A program made the translations under genes and the position numbers. Below the pieces are notes generated by a model, which searched no databases, was not told where the DNA came from, and saw nothing but the letters and a program-made list of their open reading frames with translations. Positions 57,356 to 64,000 of a stretch of 64,000 nucleotides of DNA are shown here, piece after piece. The number at the start of each line of letters is the position of its first letter. The stretch's first letter is position 1. The stretch is from positions 195,467,507-195,531,506 of the forward strand of contig CM060975.1 of assembly GCA_030765065.1 (NCBI GenBank), given 5' to 3'. Source of the stretch: Deroplatys truncata. Lineage: Eukaryota; Arthropoda; Insecta; Mantodea; Mantidae.

Positions 57356-59250
57356 TTCTACATAGTCTCCTTTCAGCTCGATACCTGCTTATAGTGAGAA
57401 CCGTCGTGTTCTGCAAAATAGCCATCAACTGCAGACTCCACCTCTTCATTGTTGGCAAATCTTTTACCACCAAGTCATTTCTTGAACTTTGTAAACAGAA
57501 AATAATCTGACGGGGCTAAATCTGGCGAATAGGGTGCATGAGGAAGCAATTTGAACTTTAACTCATTGATTTTGGCCATGGCGATAATGGATGTGTGAAC
57601 TGGTGCATTGTCTTGATGAAACAAAACGTTCTTTTTCGCTAAATGCGGCCGTTTTTGCTTGATTTCATCATTCAAACGCTGCAATAAGTTCGCATAATAC
57701 TCGCCATTGATTGCTTTTCCTTTTTGAAGATAATCGATGAAAATTATCCCATGCGCATCCCAAAAAACTGACGTCATGACCTTGCCTGCAGATGGAACTG
57801 TTTTCGCCTCCTTTGGAGCTGATTCTCCCCTTTCAATCCACTGTTTTGACTGTTCCTCGTCTCAGGTGTGAAGTGATGGACCCATGTTTCATCCATGGTT
57901 ATGAATCGACGCAAAACTCTGCTTTATTGCAGCGAAACATCGCCAAACACTCAACTGAAACATCTTCGCGACGCTGTTTTTTACTTTCTCTACTACGTAT
58001 AGTAAGTAGGGGAAGTATTGCATTCCACCCAAAAATTCGATACCGAGATTTCGCCGGAAATACATGTTTTGAGACCTCCTGAATCCAAAAAAAGAATTTT
58101 TGGAAACATGTCCGTGTGTGTGTCTGTGTGTGTGTGTGTGTGTGTGTGTCTGTGTGTGTGTCTGTGTGTGTGTGTGTGTCTGTGTGTGTGTCTGTGAACA
58201 GCATAACTCAAAAACGAACAGTCGGATAAACACCAAACTTGGTATTTAGGTTCAGTATCTTACAGAAATGCGACACGAAGGTTTCCAAGAAAATTCCCCC
58301 ACCCCAGACTACCCTTTACATGGAAGATTTTTCGAAAATTTTAATTTTCTCAAAAATGGCTCTAACGATTTTGATGAAAATATCCTATGTTTAAGACAAT
58401 GTCATGAGAAATGAAATGTATATCTCGAATTTTCTGGGAATGTCTCCAAAAGTATTCTTCACTGTGAACGACTTTTGCATAACTGGTAAACCATAAGAGA
58501 TAGACAAAATGTTACTACACAAAAAATGTAGATCGCGTTAAAATACACAACTTATGTCATATACATTTCTTTTGTAGAGTGAACCGTTTTCGAGATATTG
58601 CTTGTTATTTCCTTAAATTTTCCAATACTTATACTTTTTCTCAAATTCGTTATTCAATTTTTTTATGTCCTGGACATGCAAAGAGAATGGAATGCGCCAC
58701 ATAGCAACCAGCGTTAAAATATTTGACTATCGCTTAAAAGCTACTATATTCCCCTTGCATCTACAAGAAAATTACCAATAAGATTGACATCTCGATATCT
58801 CGATTAACATGAAGCATATGGAGAATAAGCGTTTGTAAAATCAGATTGTACAAGAGTAGAGAAAGTCATGTGAGTGTAACACATCAGATTTTTTTCCTTG
58901 TAAGTGTGCACAGTTTTCGCATGTCAAATTTTCAGTCAGTATGCAATGCACAGCACTTTTTTAAATTCCCACGATGTCTGCTAGCTCGCGCACTCTCAGT
59001 CGACCGTCATCTAATACCATTTTGTGGATTTTCTTCACAATTTCTGGCGTGGTCACCTCATTTGGTGACTGCGATGTTCGTCTTGGCAACTCGTACTACC
59101 TCGCTTAAACTCTGCCACCCAATATTTTACTGTTGTAAACGAAAGAGCAGTCTCCCCCAGAGTTGTATCTAACTCAGCTTTAATATTAGTTGGACTAATA
59201 CCTTTGAAATGAAAGTATTGTATCACATAACGATGATCAATTTTATCCAT
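57356..59250 (-). pseudogene. Mariner transposase, D,D34D type, split and frameshifted
   Basis: The start is taken as MDKIDHRYVIQYFHFKG at 59250. The N-terminal paired helix-turn-helix (TVKYWVAEFKRG, then RVRELADIVG and HCILTENL) runs to about 58895. After the HINE the frame resumes with QRREDVSVECLAMF. Catalytic motifs follow: MDETWVHHFTPE near 57885, HQDNAPVHTS near 57610, YSPDLAPSDYFLF near 57520. The two last Asp are separated by exactly 34 residues. Then come FKK-stop-LGGKRFANNEEVESAV and, near 57356, GDYVEN. Besides the insertion there are point stops and frameshifts, so it is dead. Confidence 0.88.
57983..58888 (+). mobile_element. HINE-like element inserted in mariner transposase
   Basis: A complete copy: ACTTTCTCTACTACG..., the longest microsatellite of the window (58111-58196), the full core, and ending AGTAGAGAAAGTCATGTGAGTGTAACACATCAGA. 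Both junctions lie in a T-run that was a lysine-rich A-run in the transposase gene (before CAGCGTCGCGAAG on the minus strand). This is the best evidence for the element's exact ends and for insertion without a distinctive target duplication beyond T residues. Confidence 0.92.
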
Positions 59251-60078
59251 TTTATCCTCGTACTTACTGGAGATGTAATTGAGAAGCACATTGTGTGAAG
59301 CCATTACAAAGTTATCATCTTTTGGGGGACAAGGCTTTCGAAAGTGTTTATGTAAGCCATGAAAACTCTTAATACAAAAGTAAAGAACGTGCATGTTTTT
59401 AAAAATGGACAACAATACAGTTCCAAGTGTCATTTTGGTGTGGCTTGCATAAATAAATAGAGACATATTAATTCAATTTGCTTTCAATTAATTCTAACCA
59501 CGAATCTGTTTTTGCTGCAGTCTGACTGACTTTATTCCGGTTTTTGAAATATTCCTGAAGGGTAACCAGTCAAATTACACAGCTAACGTTTTAAATAGAG
59601 GTAACCAATTTTTTTACAATCTGATTGATTGTTTTTTTACAATTTTTGATAGATTTTTACAATCTAACCAGTCAAATTACGCAACCAATTTTTTTCCTCT
59701 GGCTCACTCCGACATCTTTATGATATGCCTGAAGGGTAACCAGTCAAATTACACAGTTAACGTTTTCATACAGCTAACCAATTCTTTTACAACCTAATTT
59801 ACTCTATTCCGGAATTTTTAATATGCCTGAAGGGTAACCGGCAAATTACAGAATGGATGTTTCATTAATAACTAGTTGGGTTTTTTGTAAAAAGACTGAA
59901 TTCACAATTTGCCTGCGACATATACATTATCGATTGCGTTGCTTGCAACCAGGATATTCGTATTTCTCAGATAAAAGATAAAGATTCCTCCGAGCTTCAT
60001 ATTCATGGAGGACATGAATGAATTTTGAAGCTTTTTGTTCTTTCTTTTGCTCGTTAAATGTGATTAACAACGTATTGC

Positions 60079-61610
60079 AAATTCAAATTGCAGAATTTAT
60101 GTTACATGAATAATTTTCCGGCATAGTGTAAAAAGCATGGAAATTTTGTAAAAAGACTGAATTCACAATGTGCCTGCTACTAATATTATTTCGGAACCTA
60201 TTAACTCACATTCTGTTTTGCTGTTTCTTATTCACATTCACACAAGATGCAAATACTCGAGCGATTATTAATAAAGGGTTCTTTAAAACAATATGCGATA
60301 TACTTTTTCTTAAGTATTACATAATTGAGATGTGTATTAAACCAGCTTTCAAATACTGCGAAGAAATATTAATTACTTCAAATGTGGAAAACTTAATATA
60401 TTAAAAACCAAATTCGTTTAATAATAGGACTGTTAAAACTGCTCCACTACTTTCTTTGCAGATTTTAGCAAGTAATTAAAAACTTAATTTTCCCACTGAA
60501 GAATAGTTCTCTTAAAAGTATGAATAAGAACACTCCATAAAACTGGGAAAAAAGAAAACAAAGTGAATTTAAAAAGCCAACAAAACTTCTTTATTAAATT
60601 TCAAGAAGTCAGATAGAAATTAAAATTTCACTGTGCAACAGATCAATCCTTTTACCTATTAGACCTATTTAATTTGACATTATCTACAGCTAGTAGAATA
60701 ATACAAAAGCTCCAAAACTTCTTTCTGTGTTTTGAAACAAATATCTCTAGGAATAACAAATTTAGAATATCCTGCTTTGAATGGCTAAGTATATGCTTTC
60801 ACTGGTAGATCCGGCTTATCAAATAATGGTACCATTGGTGGTGAACACCCCACAAAACATTAAATTTAAATTCCACAAATGTTGATGCTTAAATTTTAGC
60901 AATCTCTCTCAGCTTGCAAAATATTTATCAGATAAACACATTTAAGAGAGTTGTAATAATACCTTATTAGCTAATCATATGTAAAAGAACAATTTTGTGC
61001 ATGCATACATGCTTTTAGCTAATGCTTACAAAATGAATGTATGCACCTAACAAAACTGAAACATTTTAATAAAAATTATAAATTTAGAATTGAGCACCTG
61101 AGTAGAGCAAAAATTGTACTGTGAACAAGAGTGCACAGTTATTTCTGTATAAGTTCAATAGTTGCTGTTAAATTTTTTCAATCGAATACCTTACTTACGA
61201 AGCCCTCGAAACATTTTCTAATTATTTTTTTCAGAAGCAATAAAAATAAAAATGTGCATATTTAAAACAATGTTTAATCAAATATAACGAAAATTATACA
61301 TTTTGGTTAGCCACCCATCTACAACTATCCCATAAAATTTGAACCGATCCACTATTTTAAAAGGTTTCAAATGCTAGTCCCAGTGTCTCTTAAGCTCTCC
61401 TGTAAATTAAAAACGCTAGTAAGGTAGTATGCAGAGCATTTTGTACAGCAAAAATTCCAGAAAAATTGCTAAGAAAAGTATACTTGAGGTTTACCATCGT
61501 ACTTTACCTTTATGGTACAGGGAAATTCAATGCCCTATGAATTGTAAAAATTTAAGAAGAGATTACGAAAACAATTATGTAGCATTAAAGTATAAGAATA
61601 TGACAAAAAA
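60079..61610. other. Unassigned AT-rich sequence
   Basis: 60142-60180 repeats the GTAAAAAGACTGAATTCACAATnTGCCTGC word of the right inverted-repeat arm (59884). The rest shows nothing recognisable. Confidence 0.4.
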
Positions 61611-62455
61611 TCTGATGTGTTACTCTCACATGACTTTCTCTACTCTTGTACAAACTATTTTTACAAACTCGTATTCTCAATCTATTTCATATTAATCGAG
61701 ATAAACATTTGCAGAAACGATCATATTGCTAATTCTCTTTTAGGTGCAAGGGGAATATGGTAGGCTTTAAGCGATAGTCAAATTCTTTAAGAGCTGGTTG
61801 CTATGTGGAGCATTCCATTTTCTTTGCATGCTTAGGACATACAAAATGAAAAGAAAGAAAAACAAAACGAATAACAAATTCCCATTTGAGAAAAAGTATT
61901 GGAAAATTCAAACAAATAACAAGGAATATGTCGGAAATGGTTCCCTGCACACAAAAAATGTATATAACATAAATTCTGTGATTTGTGGTAAAATTTTGTA
62001 TATCTCTTACGGTTTACCAGTTATGCAAACTTCATTCAGAATGAAGACGACTTTTGGGGACATTCCTACAAAATTCTAGATATGCCTTTCATTTGCATTG
62101 AAAGTGTCTTAAAATATTATATTTGGATCAAAATCGTTAGTGCCATTTCTGAGAGAAAAAAAACTTCGAAAAATGTTCCATGTAAAGGGTAGTCTGGAAT
62201 GGGGAGAATTTCTTGAAAACCTTCGTGTCGCATCTTTTAAAGTTGCTGAACTTAAATACCAAGTTTGGTATTTATACGACTTTTCGTTTTTGAGTTACGC
62301 TGTTCACAAACACATAAACACACACACGGGCCTTTTTTTAAAAATGCTTTTTTTTTGCATTATGGGGCTTCAAAACATGTATTTCCGGTGAAATCTCAAT
62401 ATCGAATTTTTAGGTGAAACGCAATATTTCTACTTACTATACGTATTAGAGAAAG
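61611..62455 (-). mobile_element. HINE-like element, complete, minus strand
   Basis: From TCTGATGTGTTACTCTCACATGACTTTCTCTACTCTTGTAC (preceded by AAAAAA) to TACGTATTAGAGAAAGT. The microsatellite has decayed to ACACATAAACACACACACGG. Core blocks are in order. Confidence 0.87.
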
Positions 62456-62541
62456 TAATAAGCTTAAGTAACAATACTTTGTATACCCATTAATAAACGA
62501 TAGAGGGTAGGGAAAGTAATGTGAATGTATCACATCAGAAT
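62456..62541 (+). mobile_element. HINE-like 3' end, older subfamily
   Basis: ATAAGCTTAAGTAACAATACTTTGTATACCCATTAATAAACGATAGAG then GGAAAGTAATGTGAATGTATCACATCAGA. It directly abuts the 5' arm of the preceding minus-strand copy. Confidence 0.75.
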
Positions 62542-62786
62542 TTTTTTTCTTCTAGTTTACTGCTTTGCTGGAAACACGTGCTGCCTCACTTGTACCTCAA
62601 TTTTAGCCTTATCGAGTGCACTTCCGCTCGTTAATCACACCTTGCTTTATCCACATACATCAGTACTTCCGTTCGTATATAATCATATCTTTGCTTTCTG
62701 TGTTTTGGTTTTCGGTATCCTTGCTTGTATTACAAATATAATTTTGATTGTTATTACGTTCTCATTTCTCTTACGCCCACAGAATA
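62542..62786. other. Unassigned sequence
   Basis: No gene or repeat recognised; the 102-codon plus frame here is hydrophobic but has no motif. Confidence 0.35.
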
Positions 62787-63572
62787 TTTTTTTATGTTCT
62801 TCACATGCAAAGGGAATTAGATTTTACACATAACGACTAGTTCTAAAAATATTTGACTATCGCTTAAGGCTTACTATGTTCTCCTTGTTTTGTATTTGCA
62901 AGGGAAATTTAGAAATACAGTAGCCTTTAAGCATAGACATATCTCTAAATAGCTGGTTGCTATGTGCAGCTCCATTCTCTTTGCCACAGATTAATATTCT
63001 TTGCACATCCAAGACAAAAAAATGAATAACGAATTCCCATTTGAGAAAAAGTATAAGTATTGGAACATTTAAGGGTATAACAAGCATTATTTCGAAAATG
63101 GTTCACTCCACAACAACAAAAAATGTATATGACATAAATTGTGTATTTTAACGCGATCTACATTTTTTGTGTAGTAAAATTTTGCGTATCTCTTATGATT
63201 TACCAGTTATGCAAAAGTCGTTCACAATGAAGAATACTTTTGGAGACATTCCCAGAAAATTCGAGATATACAATTCATTTGCCATAAAAATGTTTTAAAC
63301 TTATGGCATTTTATTAAAAAGCGTTAGAGCCATTTTAGAGAAAATTAAAATTTTCGAAAAATGTCCCTTATCAAGGGTTATCTGGCGTGGGGGGATTTTC
63401 TTGAAAACCTTCGTGTTGCATCTCTGTAAGATACTGAATCTAAATACCAAGTTTGGTGTTTATCCGACACACACACGGACATGTTTCCAAAAATATTTTT
63501 TTTTGGATTCAGTAGGCCTCAAAACATGCATTTCCGGTGAAATCTCGGTATCGAATTTTTTAGTGGAATGCA
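62787..63572. mobile_element. HINE-like inverted pair
   Basis: 62787-62900 is a plus-strand 3'-region fragment (TTTTTTATGTTCTTCACATGCAAAGGG ... TTTGACTATCGCTTAAGGC). From about 62901 to 63572 the same family continues on the minus strand (GTAGCCTTTAAGC, TAGCTGGTTGCTATGTGCAG, CACATCCAAGACAAAAAAATGAATAACG, through to TTTCCGGTGAAATCTCGGTATCGAATTTTTTAGTGGAATGCA). The 5' terminal palindrome and arm are missing. Confidence 0.78.
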
Positions 63573-63739
63573 CCCCGTTTGCAAATTAATATACATCATC
63601 ATTATTCTTAGGGTAATATTTAAGCCTTTTATCAACATTTGGCTATGGTAGATTTTCTATATTCTTTGATCGGACGTGAATTAAAAAAAACGTGAGAAAC
63701 AAATGAATAGTTACTTATTATTTAAAAATAATTACGTAT

Positions 63740-64000
63740 TTAAAAATTCAAACCAATATCATCATAATCTCGGAAATACTTAATGCCAAAAATAATTTAA
63801 TTCAGTGCTTTAACGACATCTACATGTTTATGTAGTAAGTTTTTGTTTATCTCATGGTTCACAAGTTATACGAAAATATATATCATTTATTCAGAATGAA
63901 GAGCACTTTACAGGCTATTAGCAAAAGCTATGTACATCTTATTTTTCATGAAAACGGTCTTAGGGTATTTTAGTAAAGATTATATGAAGTCAGTTTTTGA
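63740..64000 (-). mobile_element. HINE-like element, highly diverged, cut by window edge
   Basis: In reverse: CATAATCTCGGAAATACTTAATGCC, GCTTTAACGACATCTACATGTTTATGTAGTAAGTTTTTGTTTATCTCATGGTTCACAAGTTAT and AGAATGAAGAGCACTTTACAGGCTATT follow family order. It continues past the right edge. Confidence 0.6.

Larger units (their letters stand above)
57284..59340 (-). mobile_element. Mariner element, minus strand, interrupted by a HINE
   Basis: The 3' TIR CGAGGGCTGTCCCAGAAGTAC starts at 57284 after TA. The other TIR is not found, so the 5' end is truncated against the right inverted-repeat arm near 59340-59540. The HINE at 57983-58888 splits it. Confidence 0.8.
56706..60078. mobile_element. Composite element bounded by long inverted repeats
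   Basis: 56706-57040 (left) and about 59545-60078 (right) are inverted relatives. GAATTCAGTCTT, GACATATACAT, TTGCAACCAGG, TATTTCGTATTTCTCAGATAAAAG and GTTAAATGTG of the left arm (reversed) recur on the right. The match continues inward with TTATTAATGA, CATTCTGTAA.TTG and GTAATTTGA.TGGTTA. The right arm has extra tandem copies of CCTGAAGGGTAACC (59553, 59728 and 59825). Between the arms lie a KRBA2-like coding remnant, an inserted mariner and, inside that, a HINE. Confidence 0.65.

Noticed and set aside
57899-58236. Open frames fusing mariner to a His/Thr-rich repeat
   Set aside because: They cross the mariner-HINE junction; the repeat part is microsatellite.

Overview
This 64 kb window is AT-rich eukaryotic DNA, almost certainly from an insect with a large, repeat-dense genome. 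A polyneopteran is my guess; the sequence does not prove it. The arthropod call rests on mariner, hAT, I-clade LINE and tRNA-derived SINE remnants, and on an abundant short repeat built like the DINE-1/HINE (Helentron-type) elements known from insects. I recognise no host exon, rRNA or genuine tRNA gene. Nearly everything that can be named is a transposable-element relic.

The dominant feature is one family of roughly 815-915 bp elements, called HINE-like here, with about 20 copies or fragments on both strands covering about a quarter of the window. Full copies begin ACTTTCTCTACT, carry a GT-rich microsatellite about 130 bp in, and end with the inverted partner AGTAGAGAAAGT, a small stem-loop (ATGTG...CACAT) and CAGA. 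They sit in T-runs. This layout (asymmetric terminal inverted repeats, 3' stem-loop, internal microsatellite, partial tandem units) is that of non-autonomous Helentrons. A copy at 57983-58888 splits a mariner transposase reading frame and so defines the element ends.

Layout. 1-5 kb: truncated HINE, an LTR (-), a LINE reverse-transcriptase fragment, an LTR (+), a long tRNA-derived SINE. 5.2-7.9 kb: tandem HINE cluster. 8.7-15 kb: SINE, solo LTR with target duplication, three HINEs, LINE tail. 15.2-19 kb: minus-strand LINE material (ORF1, endonuclease, a C-terminal fragment; no reverse-transcriptase core). 19.8-24.3 kb: HINE, two SINEs, rearranged mariner. 25-28.2 kb: a CGBP1-like hAT split by a second hAT (TTF/DUF4371 type). 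28.8-30.5 kb: HINE cluster. 31.5-39 kb: SINEs and HINEs, one SINE inside a HINE. 40.2-41 kb: hAT relic with 8-bp target duplication. 41.4-46.7 kb: SINE, HINE fragment, solo LTR with 6-bp duplication, LTR, SINE. 47.2-52.4 kb: HINEs, LINE fragments and a TA-flanked Tc1/mariner-like element. 56.7-60.1 kb: three-level nest (long-inverted-repeat element > mariner > HINE). 61.6-64 kb: more HINE copies, including an inverted pair.

The points most worth checking are the HINE-like family, the heat-shock-element arrays upstream of the TATA boxes in two unrelated LTR families, the frame-exact hAT-in-hAT nest, and the composite element at 56.7-60.1 kb. All assignments were made by reading motifs, without database searches.
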